The notes below the pieces were generated by a model. That model made no database searches. It was not told the origin of the DNA and worked only from the letters and a program-made list of their open reading frames with translations. Below are positions 1 through 10,279 of a DNA stretch of 64,000 nt, piece after piece. Where the stretch lies: contig CDRNVI010000099.1 in NCBI GenBank assembly GCA_977017575.1, positions 124,001 to 188,000 of the forward strand, written 5' to 3'. Made by a program: the position numbers and the translations under genes. The stretch comes from Paramoeba atlantica. Lineage: Eukaryota > Discosea. The first letter of the stretch is position 1; each line of letters begins with the position of its first letter.

Positions 1-777
1 CTTGCGCCAGGGTAAACAATATAGTTCCGCCGGAGTGGTTGAGATTTAGTTTAATTTAAGCACCGTATATTGGGTTAAAGTATACCTTATACCCCCCCCA
101 GTAGGGTACCCCCCCCCGTAAGAGAGATTTGGCCCTTTTTGGGCTGACCCCCAGTAAAAGTCATTTGGCTCGGGAGCCCCACAGGAGGCGTATAGAGGGT
201 AGGGGTGTGGATGTCTGCATGTTGGGGGCCTCGGGGGTAACTCAAATAAGCGTTTTAATACGTTTTAACAAGAAAAAATAGAAAAAAATAGTCAAAGTTG
301 GGAGAAAAGTGGAAAATGGCCGAAAAAGCATACCCCCCCAGTAAGAGAGTTTTGGCCATTTAGTCCCAAAACCCATTCTCTTACTGGGGGGTATACGGTA
401 ATGAGGTTACGAATTATGGGTTAACCCTTGCGAAGAATCCGTAAAGCTTTGGACAATGAATACTGACTTAAAAAGAAACGGATCGTCCTTGTAAACGGAC
501 CCTACTTTAGACTGTACGAACGCCTATATAGGTGGGTCGCATACAGCGTGACACGTACATAAAGGAAGAAGGAAGAAGGGAAAAGGAAGAAGCTTCCCTG
601 TACCATTACCCTAAAGTTTAGGGCCTAAAGGTACCGTTAGAGCAGTGCACACCCTTCATCCAAAGAAATTGTTGATCATTTGGAAGTCGCAGAGATGATG
701 CTCCGTGTAGAATGGGTGGAAAAACGGAAATCGCGATTGGAAAGCCCAACTACCGCTGATCTTTAACCGGGTATTGT
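1..777. repeat. Dispersed C-run repeat with hairpin, no gene
   Basis: I see no gene here. Between about 41 and 420 a motif of a long C run followed by AGTAAGAGAG and TTTGGCC occurs several times. Positions 331-355 and 366-395 are inverted copies that could pair over about 25 bp. The same motif recurs near 59196-59285 in this window, so it is a dispersed repeat, perhaps the end of a non-autonomous element. The rest (420-777) holds no recognisable signal. Confidence 0.5.
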
Positions 778-1366
778 GTGAAGTCCCACCATTCTTGTCG
801 AGGCATTGGTGCTGATGGAAAAGCACCGCAAAAATGGTCACCTCTTTTTAGTGACGCCAATCGGACAGACCCTCACATACAGTGTAGAGTAAGTGAGAGC
901 GAATTTCCGGAATACTGGCGACGGAGTTTACCCAACGCAGGATGGACACTCAAGATGGCGGATTTGCTAGCCGAACTCTTGTCCTTCAAATTGTGCGAAG
1001 TCCTCGAAAGCCAGTATGCGAGCGAGTGTGAGCCGTTGCTAAAGGGACGAAAAATTGGTGCAGAATGGTTCCCGTCGATATGGGAAAGCTTTCGTGGAAT
1101 CGCCGTTGATGACTCGAAGCTGACACGCGATCGTGACAAACAAATGCGCGAAGAATACTGCGCAAAGTGTTTCGCAAGTGGGGCAATTCAAAAAGTAAAT
1201 AACTTCTCTACGCTCGGACTTCAATGACATCAGAAAGGAACTGTATTCCCTACGAGACGATGTTCAAGAACTTTATCAATCCTCTGATCTCAAGGAATCG
1301 AGCTCAAACTCGAATTCGGTTCTAGGTAAGCGTAAAGTTTATAATCGGACGGGAATACGTTCATGA
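778..1366 (+). pseudogene. Unrecognised protein, frame broken near residue 145
   Basis: I do not recognise this protein. An open frame of 149 codons (778-1227) contains a hydrophilic segment with Trp-rich stretches (PEYWRR, GAEWFPSIWESF) and a Cys pair in YCAKCF. A second frame (about 1217-1366) continues with a charged, coiled-coil-like segment DIRKELYSLRDDVQELY and a Ser/Asn-rich tail. Either a single-base shift or a very short intron could join them. It lies just upstream of a mariner copy and among repeats, so it may be a remnant of another mobile element rather than a host gene. Confidence 0.3.
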
Positions 1367-1418
1367 ACTACGTTTTTTTGACCAAGTTAAGTCCCTCTTC
1401 CTTCTCCATAATAATATA

Positions 1419-2756
1419 AACCCCGCGTCATGAAAAGTGACCCCCCACTTTATTTTCGTACAAGTGTCCGTTTGAGCTGATTTTTGTTGCATTTTGCAGA
1501 TCTCAACACAAGGACTTTGCGCGTGAAGAAATGAAACTAAAAGAAGCGAATACGTATATTTTATTGAGGAATTACCATTTTTTCACTTTTTCGCCTTTCA
1601 ATCTTATACACTCCTTAAGGCGTGAGTCAAAGCTTAAGACCGTTTTGTCGATCACATTTTGAGACAAGCGAGACCACGCTTTGCGTACACATCGGATGAG
1701 TGAAGGCTTATCCGATGGGGTCTGTTCGTCCAACGCCCCTTGGACCATAGACCAGACGTTTTCTATTGGGGAAAGATCTGGTGAGTTGGGGGGCCAATTT
1801 TTCAGAAGTTCACTCATTGCGCTTTCAATGTACTCCTTTGAGGCACGAGCAGTGTGTGCCGTTGCCCCATCTTGCTGAAAAATACGATTAGGGGGGAAAT
1901 CTACCTCTTTTAATGTTTCTATGTACGTCTCACTTGTAATAGATGTGTCATTTTGTAGAATTACCAAGTACCTCCACCCCACTCCTACAGCACCCCAAAC
2001 TTGGCATCTTGGTGCCCAACGTACTTTTTGACGCGGGGCTGCTTTTTGACCGCGCCTTACCCACATTTTTCTTCTGCCATCATTCGTATCAAATATTTTT
2101 TCGTCTGTAAAGATGACACGGGAAGTATCTATATTGTAATTCAACGCAAATTGAACTCTTTTTACTTTTTGTCGTTCGGTAAGCCCTTGGCATAGCGGTC
2201 GAGCGGCATAACTGTAATCCAGGGATGATAAGTCTCTCTGTACAGTTCTTTTTGAAACTTGTATATTCTTTTTCTTCAATTGGGCTGCTATGCGCCTTGA
2301 TTAATTGAGTCTCGGTACTCCAGCGGGGTCAAGAGGGGTTATTATCTTCTCAATTTTCGTTTTACGAGTTTTCATTATTTTTTTTCGCTCAGGACTCAAA
2401 GTGTATACTGGGGTAGTTTTTTTTTCGTTCAAATATTTTTTAACTATCCTTCTAGAAACGTTGAAATCACGGGCTAGCTCTTTTATTGATACTCCTTGTC
2501 CGTGCCTCATCTTTAAAAGAACCTTTCCACTAGAAGTCAGCCCCCCTCTTGGGAGTTGATATGGTGATTTTGGCATTTTTGAAGAAAAAGTTGAAAAAAT
2601 TAATTTTTTTTTACTGAATTTTAAAGTTTTAAAATGAGCTAAAAACAGCGGGAACGTACAGATCTCAAAATTTTGAACGACAACGTGGTATGATAACCCC
2701 CCCACGACCCCATGTGCTAAAAATAAGGGGGGGTCACTTATTGGTGACGCGGGGTT
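1419..2756 (-). mobile_element. Tc1/mariner element 1, with TA target duplication
   Basis: The element is about 1.34 kb. Its ends are inverted copies beginning AACCCCGCGTCA followed by a GTGACCCCCC block, and it is flanked on both sides by TA (1417-1418 and 2757-2758). It contains one transposase frame on the minus strand. Size, TA duplication and transposase type are all as expected for Tc1/mariner. Its ends are unrelated to those of the other mariner family in this window (near 9.5, 12.5 and 14.1 kb). Confidence 0.85.
1572..2576 (-). pseudogene. Tc1/mariner transposase with one in-frame stop
   Basis: This is the DDE transposase of the surrounding element. The start is taken at the Met of MPKSPYQ (2574-2576); the upstream extension is AT-rich and not protein-like. 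A helix-turn-helix region (SIKELARDFNVSRRIVKKYL) is followed by an in-frame TAA at 2301-2303. The frame then continues without shift through SRRIAAQ into the catalytic domain. Catalytic residues are visible as FTDEK, QQDGATAHT and SPDLSPIENVW; 35 residues separate the second D from the E (DD35E). The single nonsense codon makes the copy inactive unless it is read through. Length (about 335 codons) is normal for the family. Confidence 0.85.
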
Positions 2757-2799
2757 TATTACAAATTTATTAGTATTTACAATTAGTTATACCCCTTCC

Positions 2800-3192
2800 G
2801 GGTAAATGGGTTTCAGGTAAATTATCCGGGTCTGTGGCTCAGTTACCCCCTTCCCTGCTTCCTCCAGCTCTCGTAAGTCCTTCGCCCGCACTTCGGTGCC
2901 ATTTCGAGACCGCTTTTTCGACCGGTTCGGATGCTATGGATAGCGACACTCCTACCCTGGTCGAGCATCCGTTTAAAAAGCCCTAGCGCAACACTTCAAA
3001 GCTGTGGACGCTGTGCGCCATAAACTCCTCCCCGCCTATCCAAGATCGGGACGCTCATTAGCCGACAGTGGAATATGCGGCGTCGCGTATGGCGGAAAAT
3101 ATAACCGCGGGAGTCGAACCTGCGACCACCAGACTATGAACGGCAGGTCTTACCAACTGGACTACCTGGGTTCGAGTCCCGGGACCTACGTT
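2800..3192 (-). other. tRNA-like sequence with two opposed B-box motifs
   Basis: On the minus strand, TAGTCCAGTTGG (A-box-like) is followed by GGTTCGACTCC (B-box-like) within about 3108-3183, with a D stem and T stem that mostly pair and a TTCATAG loop in the anticodon position. The anticodon stem and acceptor stem do not pair, so this is not a working tRNA. A second B-box match, GGTTCGAGTCC, lies on the plus strand at about 3169-3179, inside the same stretch. It could be a decayed tRNA or a tRNA-derived SINE head. Confidence 0.3.
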
Positions 3193-3718
3193 TTTAAGCA
3201 CCGTGATTTGTGCCCAAATCGAGGATAGGAGGGGGGGCTGGACCCCCTTTTCTCATCCTGCTGGATCCACCCTTCCCCGGATACCATAAAGAAGGAAGAG
3301 GCAGAGGTTGTAAACAACACCCGCAATAATGATAATAATAATGCTCAAGAATGATAATTCTTTTGAGATTAGTATTATCATTATCATCATTAATGGAAGG
3401 GGGAGTACATAGTTTTCGACAAAAAAACACGAATTTCAGGCCAAAAATGCGAAATTTTAACCCCAATTTGGGCCGTTTTTGAAACCTTACCAGTAGTTTT
3501 TAGTTCAAAAAACGTTTTTTTTAAGACACGAATTTTTTTCTAAGAAAATTCTACGTACATGAAAATAAGTTGATATTTTTTTAAGGGTCTTCACCACATA
3601 GAATTATATTTTTTTAAGATTACCATTATTAATGACAGGGGGAGTATACACGTAGTCCAGAAGCCCACTGAGGATCGCCTCTTTCTCATCAACGCGGGCG
3701 ACTTAGTATGCACCGAAT
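3193..3718. repeat. AT-rich gap with inverted and direct repeats
   Basis: No gene is visible. Positions about 3325-3352 and 3357-3391 are inverted copies (AATAATGATAATAATAATG against CATTATCATCATT) that could form a hairpin of about 25 bp. The motif ATTAATGRNAGGGGGAGTA appears next to it and again near 3628-3648 in the same orientation. This looks like a short non-autonomous repeat element. Confidence 0.4.
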
Positions 3719-4093
3719 GTGGTCCCCCAGCCATACCAGGTTGCTCTACAAGCTCACCTTGTCAAGGTGCACGTCCCCAAGCGCCTCAGGAAAGCGTCCC
3801 TGGCCCTCTTAAGGGAACGTGCTCGGGAAGATCTCCGGACGAAACGATACGCCACCCAATGGTTAACCGATGTACTCCCATGGTTTTCCATAATTGGGCA
3901 CATGTACAATTCAAGGAAGGCTTCCCTTGCTCCTGACGTCGTGTCGCACCAAATCTTCGTACGTGGCAATTGCGAGAAATTGGGTTACATTCTTTCAGAA
4001 GGTATCTCTGAGGACGGTATTGATGTTGAACTCTGCGAGAGATTTCGAGTGTACCGTACTACACGGTATACTTTCTATTCCTTTCCGAAGTAG
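3719..4093 (+). CDS. Unrecognised open frame, 124 codons
   Basis: I do not recognise this protein. It is basic in its first third (KRLRKASLALLRERAREDLRTKRYATQW) and has no clear domain, signal peptide or repeat. Another frame just upstream (about 3675-3770) reads DRLFLINAGDLVCTECG, suggesting that a longer protein with a Cys pair has been broken by a frame change. It may be transposon debris. It lies opposite to, and downstream of, the first LRR gene. Confidence 0.2.
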   Translation: MVPQPYQVALQAHLVKVHVPKRLRKASLALLRERAREDLRTKRYATQWLTDVLPWFSIIGHMYNSRKASLAPDVVSHQIFVRGNCEKLGYILSEGISEDGIDVELCERFRVYRTTRYTFYSFPK

Positions 4094-4208
4094 GCCAAGT
4101 CATACGAATTTCAATACGAATTCCGAAACTGCCTCCAACAAACATAAAGAAATATGGCACTGATAACCCCCACAATGCCTCACGTCTTCCCCAACCGAGT
4201 GGATCTGA

Positions 4209-4910
4209 TTACATCAGATGGCATCTTTTTGATACACCTTCCTGATCAGTCAACGATTTGATTTTAGTTTTGCTAAAAATTGTCTCGCTGCGTGAAATGA
4301 TTTGCGGTGGCAGCTGACTTGCATTATATGTTCCGCGGAGACCTGGATTATTGCTCATACATAGCCGTGATATAGATTGTGGAAAATCTTCAAGGTCCAA
4401 AACTCTCTCGAAGCAGTTCGCATGTAGATATAATGTCTTTATATTTTTGGGAAGCTCCGCAAAATCTAATATGCCTGAAAACATGTTCACCGAGATATCT
4501 AGATATTCGAGTTTAGTCGGCAATACCTCTAATGGAACTTCACCGAAAAGGTCATAATTTACGTAGAGCTCCAAGGCAATAAGCGTAGAGGGCAAATACT
4601 CCCACCGTGGAATTCCTCGTAGATTAAAAGCTCTAGAAAAATTTGGAATCAAAGCTTGGGTTAATGTTAAGCGTTGCTGTGCCGATGCCATATTACGCCA
4701 ATCGATACCGACCACATTGCCTTTATGATCACATCTCACTCCAAACCATTTACACGCGGGTGTCGATGTGCTATTGAAAATGTCGCTCTGTGGGAGATCA
4801 ACATTTTGAAGAAACTGAACTAACGAATACTCGGGTGGGAGATGCGCATTTAAACGTCCGAGACGAGTCGATGTACTGTCGGAGTTGCGCACAGAGATGA
4901 GAATATTCAT
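4209..4910 (-). CDS. LRR protein 1 with CaaX-type tail
   Basis: A small LRR protein of about 233 residues. The start is set at the Met of MNILISVRNSD because the segment NxD, then RLGR, then AHLPPE is the conserved beginning of the whole family here. An N-terminal capping region with ACKWFGVRCD resembles the LRRNT_2 cap of plant-type LRR proteins. Four to five repeats follow, of the form LPxxLxxLxLxxNxFxGxLxF. The last residues are KRCHLM, a possible CaaX prenylation box. There is no signal peptide or membrane segment from this start, so a cytoplasmic, membrane-anchored protein is inferred. The function is unknown. Confidence 0.75.
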   Translation of the reverse strand: MNILISVRNSDSTSTRLGRLNAHLPPEYSLVQFLQNVDLPQSDIFNSTSTPACKWFGVRCDHKGNVVGIDWRNMASAQQRLTLTQALIPNFSRAFNLRGIPRWEYLPSTLIALELYVNYDLFGEVPLEVLPTKLEYLDISVNMFSGILDFAELPKNIKTLYLHANCFERVLDLEDFPQSISRLCMSNNPGLRGTYNASQLPPQIISRSETIFSKTKIKSLTDQEGVSKRCHLM

Positions 4911-5081
4911 TGTATTGGGAAAATGAGTATAAGGGATGTTGCAGAGCAAAAAATGCTTTGAGAGAAACACATATGAAGAAAAATGGACGAGAAGATTCGA
5001 ATTTGTCTTTTCGAATTCTAACGGAATGGGACTAAGTCCACGAATATTGGACCGTTCGTGGCTGAATGTGACATTGAACAC

Positions 5082-5495
5082 ATAAACAACATCCAGTTCA
5101 AATCACTCCATGAATCCACTGTACACCCTTGTTACTGAAATAAGCCCGTTTCTGTTGCATAACGAGGCGGAAGCGTAAAAATAGAAGGAAAAAATCGATT
5201 AAATTGAATTTTAATAATAAATTTAATAATATCCATACACGTAATTTTATTATGTAATTTAATATATAGTTTATATAATTTTAATTGAATAAAATTAAGT
5301 TCCAAAGACAATGTTTTTGTACAAAATAAACAAAAATAAAAACACGGGAAACGCAAAATATCAGATGACACGTATCTCTGCGAGAGCTCTCGAATGCGGT
5401 GTTACTTTCCAAAATTGGACGATTTATACGAATTTTTCTCCCCCCCACCTTTTTGTGCCACCCCCTGTAGTACTGGAGCGGTAGAAGCTTTATGT
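5082..5495. mobile_element. AT-rich gap with a lone mariner terminal repeat
   Basis: The stretch 5180-5370 is very AT-rich and holds no gene. At about 5368-5472 there is one end of the mariner family that carries the palindrome GAGAGCTCTC: the order is CAGAGATACGTGTCA (reverse complement), the palindrome, CCAAAATTGG, a C7 run, and CCCCCTGTA. No matching opposite end is visible nearby. The closest relative is the remnant at 49196-49290, which shares the CAGAGATACGTGTCA variant. The end lies only about 25 bp from the stop codon of LRR gene 2. Confidence 0.55.
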
Positions 5496-6095
5496 TCAAT
5501 TCTGAACCCAATCAGCCGGAATGCCCCACCAAGAAGATTTAGGTTGAATGCCATTCGGAATCGATCCTTGGAGATTCGTATTTCCCGTTATATCAAATCC
5601 AGTAATCTTTGAATCCTTCATGAATGAAAGATCAACAAAACCAGTAAACTGATTTGCACCGATGTTCAAAGTTCGCATGGTAGGTGGCAGGTCGTCAAGT
5701 TGAAGCTCACCTGTAAACCTGTTCTCTTGGAGCCACATTCTTTCAAGTCCAGGAGGAAGCGACGCAAAAATTACGCTCCCACTCAATTGGTTGTCGCTTA
5801 GGTCGATTGATGTTACAGAACGTGGTATCGAACTCCAATGCAATATACCTGACAGTCCTCGAGTTTTCCAAGCAATGCGACTAACTTTACCCTCCTCACT
5901 ACATGTCACACCATTCCACTCACATGCTGGTGTAGTCGTGTTCCACGACTCGTGTACATTTTGAACATCACTAATAAACTTTGTAAGTTCATATTCCGGA
6001 GGGAGAAACATGCCCCTGACCTTACCTGCACGCGTTGTACCCTTCGGAGAATCTGCGGCTCTGCAAATGAAGTGTACCAGAAAACTACTACTCAT
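5496..6095 (-). CDS. LRR protein 2, lacking the CaaX tail
   Basis: An LRR protein of about 199 residues if started at MSSSFLVHF; the frame is open further upstream to 6254. The cap reads LPPEYELTKF followed by ACEWNGVTCSEEGKV, the LRRNT-like signature. It is followed by four repeats such as SVTSIDLSDNQLSGSV and GLERMWLQENRFTGEL. The protein ends in PADWVQN, so it lacks the C-terminal Cys seen in its relatives. A mariner end lies immediately downstream and may have replaced the original 3' end. Start choice is uncertain because the NxD-RLGR motif is degenerate here. Confidence 0.65.
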   Translation of the reverse strand: MSSSFLVHFICRAADSPKGTTRAGKVRGMFLPPEYELTKFISDVQNVHESWNTTTPACEWNGVTCSEEGKVSRIAWKTRGLSGILHWSSIPRSVTSIDLSDNQLSGSVIFASLPPGLERMWLQENRFTGELQLDDLPPTMRTLNIGANQFTGFVDLSFMKDSKITGFDITGNTNLQGSIPNGIQPKSSWWGIPADWVQN

Positions 6096-6365
6096 AGCCT
6101 GTTTATTTAGAAAGTGAAAATTCGGATAGCGCCCAATGAAAGTACTTTCGTTTTGTGACAAAATGTTATTATTCTTATACTGAACATTTATGCTGCATAA
6201 ATGGACTGTCATAGGGAAATCCATGCCTAAATACGTTGAAAAACTATCATACAAAAAAATCGTAAAACAACATACATACAGTTTTATGTTTGTTTCTGAT
6301 CACCCCTATTTTTTACATACATGTAAATAATGATAGTAAAAATATTATTTTTGTGTAAAAACAAA

Positions 6366-7410
6366 TTAGCACAGCAACAAATTAGCACAGCTCCACTCTT
6401 TTACCGCGGAGGATAGTATCGCGGCGTTGCCTTTTTGAACAGCAACATTAATGGCTTGTAGTGCATGACGCAGGAAACCTTTCCTGTCATGAGTGTACCT
6501 TGCGATCTCCTTTAGGAGGAGTACGGCGCGCTTCCCTGCCACACCAAAAACGGTAAATGCAAGGGGGTAGAAATGCATACCCCTTTTCGTCGCCACGTCA
6601 CTGTGCGCTTTTCCTTTTAAGCTTTCCACCCTTTCTAGAGCGTTGCCAGGCGCTACCCATTCGGCCTTAACATAAGAAGGGGCGAGGGGGTTAACGACGG
6701 TCACGTCCACCAGACATATCTTCCCTCCCAGCATAAAGCAGACGTCGGGACCCTGACCAGCAGAGAATCGGGGTTCATGATTGTCAGGAGTGAATCCGTA
6801 CTGTCGTAGCAAGTGCGCGAAGGCATTCTTAACACGTTTGTGGCGAGTGGCCGCAGTGTCGCCTTTGACTTTATTGCAGTCAAGGGCGTGCACAACAAAA
6901 TCTTTGTTTGAGAGGATGTCTCCGCACTCACATTGTGCGAAAGGGTCCGAAGTAGGTGCTATCAAGTACAGCATGCGCATGGCTGTTTGCCATTCTGGGT
7001 CGCGCATGAAGTACTCACCCCGATTCCTACGCGCCTCTGTCCAATTGCGCGTTCTCTTGTCCATCAACTGAAGTGAATGGACGTCATGTAGTTCGCTGGT
7101 TTCTTTACGCACTGCTGACTTCGACTCTTCATATCTTGTCAAGGCAGAACGTCGTCTTTCCATACACCCTAATACCTCATCTTTTGTGCGAGAATACAGA
7201 GTTGCTGCTTGCTGCGCAAAAGGTTTCGCCCCCAAAAGGTCTCCCGTCATGAGAGTACTGTGAAACGGGTTCTTTTCCAGGTCTTCGAAGCCTCCTAGCA
7301 GCTCTGAGGCACACTCCTGTATGGCCTTGTCCGCTAACACGTTGGCTTTTGCCGTTACCTCCGGCTCATGACACCGCATTAGGTAGTCCCACCGGAGGCA
7401 TACAATGCAC
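6366..7410 (-). pseudogene. LINE type C fragment: Zn finger and REL-like endonuclease
   Basis: This is the C-terminal part of a non-LTR retrotransposon protein. A helical segment (RNWTEARRNRGEYFMRDPEW) is followed by a CECG-x12-H-x4-C finger and by GPDVCFMLGGKICLVDVTVV, a PD-(D/E)xK endonuclease core. The frame is open up to 7577, but the residues before MRCHEPEV look non-coding. No reverse transcriptase lies upstream, so the copy is 5'-truncated, as is usual for LINE insertions. It is a different family from elements A and B and is related to the fragments at 49277 and 56144. The 3' end carries a tandem duplication of AAATTAGCACAGC. Confidence 0.65.
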
Positions 7411-7746
7411 AAGATTTTAAATTGTACAAGGATTTTAAATAAGTGCTCGTAGAAAAAAATATATTCAAAAGAAAAGCGAGGATTGAACTTACGGACTACG
7501 TCAACGCCGTGAGGGAGATAATACCTCTCAACGAAAAGTAGTGACGTGTAAGTATGGGGGATACAGAATATGCACAATTCAAATTACTACCACAAAGCTT
7601 ACATGACTATTGTACCCACAAACGATTTCTCTTACAGGACATACACATACTGTATGTTCTCGAGTGAAACGAACAACGGATTGGAAATTATTGAGTCAGA
7701 AAACGGTGGGAATCAAAAACAGGATCCGACAAGAAAACAATTCATC

Positions 7747-8028
7747 TTACATAATGAAACAACCCCCACGCCTTTCTGTGTCAGATTTGATTTTCGTGTC
7801 CCTAATACACAAGGAGCGAGTCCCTACTACAACGCCGCGCGGCAGTGTATTCGTGTTATATGTTCCTCGTAGGTTGACATTGTGATGTAAAAAAAGCTCG
7901 TGGATGCCGCACGGAAGATGCTCAAAGTGTAAAGCCAGTTGAGAGTCATTCCAAGAAAAACTCATGTGAGTCAAGGATCTGGGCATCTCTATGAAATCCA
8001 AGGTTCCTGAAAACGTGTTGAAAGCCAT
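7747..8028 (-). pseudogene. LRR gene 3, C-terminal half (split by A1)
   Basis: LRR sequence resumes at about 8028 immediately after the 3' end of retrotransposon A1, at AFNTFSGTLDF. It then runs through the last repeats and the conserved C-terminal segment NVNLRGTYNTNTLPRGV to end in RRGGCFIM, a CaaX-type tail. The N-terminal half is at 16853-17227. The intact relative at 18013-18657 shows the continuous arrangement. The frame here is intact, so the gene was probably functional before the insertion. Confidence 0.8.
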
Positions 8029-8133
8029 ATATATGTTATCATGTAGAAAATATTCTACAGAGATTAGACGGTGAATATGGGAGTTCCATATTACGCGCAC
8101 AAAACGCGTTGAAATCACCTGACAGTCAGCGAC

Positions 8134-9502
8134 TCATTCCTCAGAACTAACCTCCATCCACTGTTTGTTCTCGCGGTGCTGGAAAATTATGAAACTTCCC
8201 CGAAGAGCGCTAGTCGTCATATTTCGGCGACACACTGCAACCGCTTCTTCATTTCCCATGAAGAGAGAGTTGAGCGTTCGGGCCGACATATGCAGTTTGC
8301 CTCTCGCTCCCACCTCGAAGACGAGTGGGAATGTGGTAGGATGGTCGAGTTTTCTAGAGTGATATAAACTCGTGTACTTTTCTATTTTGCGCTCGTGCGC
8401 GAACTCAAAGTTCTCCTCCCAAGGGCAGGTAAGTTCTATAATGTATTCTTCTCCGTTAGATAGTTTCACCCATCCGTCAGGACGTAGCTCAGTATCAAGG
8501 TTCGTGAGCCACGCGGTGGTGGAGCGGAAGTGGGGGAGATCGAAGTGACATTGACTAGTGGAGGAGAATCGTTGTACGGAGTTCGCTAATGCCTGTAGTA
8601 CCATGTTATGCCGCAGGGCATACCTCCCTTGTTCGAGTGATTTCCTACAACCAGATAGAATATGCCGCGTAGTTTGTGTCTCGGTGTCACAGATGGGACA
8701 TTTATCGCTCGCATGTGTCAATACGCCCCACCTACGAAGAGACGCCCTGGTTGGGAGCGGCGTCTCGGTAAGCACTGAGGATGTGAACCGCGAAAGTGAT
8801 TCACTCTTAAGGCTACATAGGGCGGCGGCGAAGTCTCTCGCAAGGTCTGCTTCCGTTGCGATTCTGAACCATCGTCCTGCTACGGCAGTACGCCGTTGGA
8901 CGGCTTCCGTGAGGTGTCGCTCGTATTCGCTTCCAAGGAGTCTTCGGACGTTACTATGGCTTGTACTGTGCATATCCGTCGGCGGGCGAATGTATCCTGC
9001 TCTCCTTTTGTTCGCTTCTCGACTGATGCGCTCACATAAAGCGTGCTGGACCTCGGGATCACGCGATTTATCCATTTGTTCCATTGTCTCCACAGTGGAA
9101 AGAAGCCAAAGTTTTGACAGACTCATGAGATTCCAGCCATGCTCTGAATAGAGCAGCTCACTAGGTGCTGATTTCGCTACGTTTAACCATTTCCGAATTT
9201 CGCGTGTGGGGCATCGCTGTAGCCGAAGTACGTAATTGAAGGTAAGGCATGAGTTCACGACGAAGGAATACCGCAGACGAGAGATGATACCGTTATTGTA
9301 TATCCACAGGCGCGCGGGAAGGTCATGTGCGCTGGAAGATATATTACGCAACCAGGCTCGCAGACGGGTTCGTAGTTTTAGAAAGAGTGTCTTGCCTTGT
9401 TGAGCACCGGGTGCGAGCGTCATGCCTAAAAATGTGCTACCATTATCACATATGTGTGGGATAGGTGACGTGCCGATCATGATCTGTGGTCGGCGTGTCA
9501 TA
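8134..9502 (-). pseudogene. A1 retrotransposon: RT thumb, Zn finger and endonuclease
   Basis: This is the C-terminal third of the A1 polyprotein. It starts where the mariner copy ends and continues the reverse transcriptase with TRRPQIMIGTSPIPHICDNG. It then shows the finger CPICDTETQTTRHILSGC (C-x2-C-x8-H-x4-C) and the endonuclease core RPDGWVKLSNGEEYIIEL, followed by PWE and a conserved KYTSLY helix. This order of RT, finger and PD-(D/E)xK-like nuclease is that of R2/CRE/NeSL-type elements. The acidic residue after the PD motif is E, where R2 has D. The frame is intact to the stop at 8134. Confidence 0.8.
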
Positions 9503-10277
9503 CAGGGGTGCAAATCAGATGCTGGGGGGGTCTAAAATTAACAATGTTTGCGCAATTTTGGAAAATGATAGCGCATTCGAGAGCTCTCGCAGAGATCTAT
9601 GTATTTGGATAGGCGGTTTCCCGGGGTGTAAGGGGGTGGTCAACTGAGGAGAAGCCCAAAAAGGTCAAAATGCAAAAAATGAAGGAAAATTTTTGTACGT
9701 TCAATAATTACAACTTTCACCTTTTTGTTTCTACTACTATGTCGAAACGCCGTGGCATGCTGTTTAAAGTGTTTATGAGCATGTCATGACCATCTGTTTT
9801 AATGTAATCAACCGCCGTTTCAATAGAACATCCCCGGTTTCCTCAAATCGCTTAACCCACAACTTAACATGCTGTCGTGGACGCCTTGTCTTTGGCAAGT
9901 GGCACTGTAGGAGTTTGTATTCTCGTAATCTTTAACCAGAAGCATCCTGTGTGAATATTTTGTGTGCCCCGGGGGTTCATGTGATCTATCAGATAAGCCT
10001 TTACTGTTTTGCTTAGAGCGGGATTGCTTTTGCGGCATAATAGTGAGCTGAAAAACAAAAAAACACGGAAAAAACTGCAAAAATTGAAAAATCTGCAAAT
10101 TTTAGGGGGGTAAAAAAGCTTTAAAAAAAATATTTTTTTCGAATTTGTTTTCTTTTAACGTGATAATAGCGCCAAAACATAGATCTCTGCGAGAGCTCTC
10201 GAATGCGCTATTATTTTCCAAAATTGTGCAAACATTGCTAATTTTAGACCCCCCCCAGCATCTGATTTGCACCCCTG
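9503..10277 (-). mobile_element. Deleted mariner copy within the A1 RT gene
   Basis: A 775-bp element has near-identical inverted ends of about 100 bp. Each begins CAGGGGTGCAAATC and contains a G7 run, TTTTGGAAAATGATAGCGC and the palindrome GAGAGCTCTC followed by CAGAGATC. It is flanked by TA at 9501-9502 and 10278-10279. If the element and one TA are ignored, the reading frame of the host retrotransposon is continuous (...GY then MTRRPQ...), matching copies A2 and A3. The inside holds a remnant of the transposase N-terminus (minus strand, about 9820-10040, with GHTKYSHRMLLVKDYE). Confidence 0.9.
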
Positions 10278-10279
10278 TA

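Noticed and set aside
8558..9151. 197-codon plus-strand open frame
   Set aside because: It is the antisense shadow of the A1 endonuclease frame, and the same shadow appears opposite copies A2 and A3.
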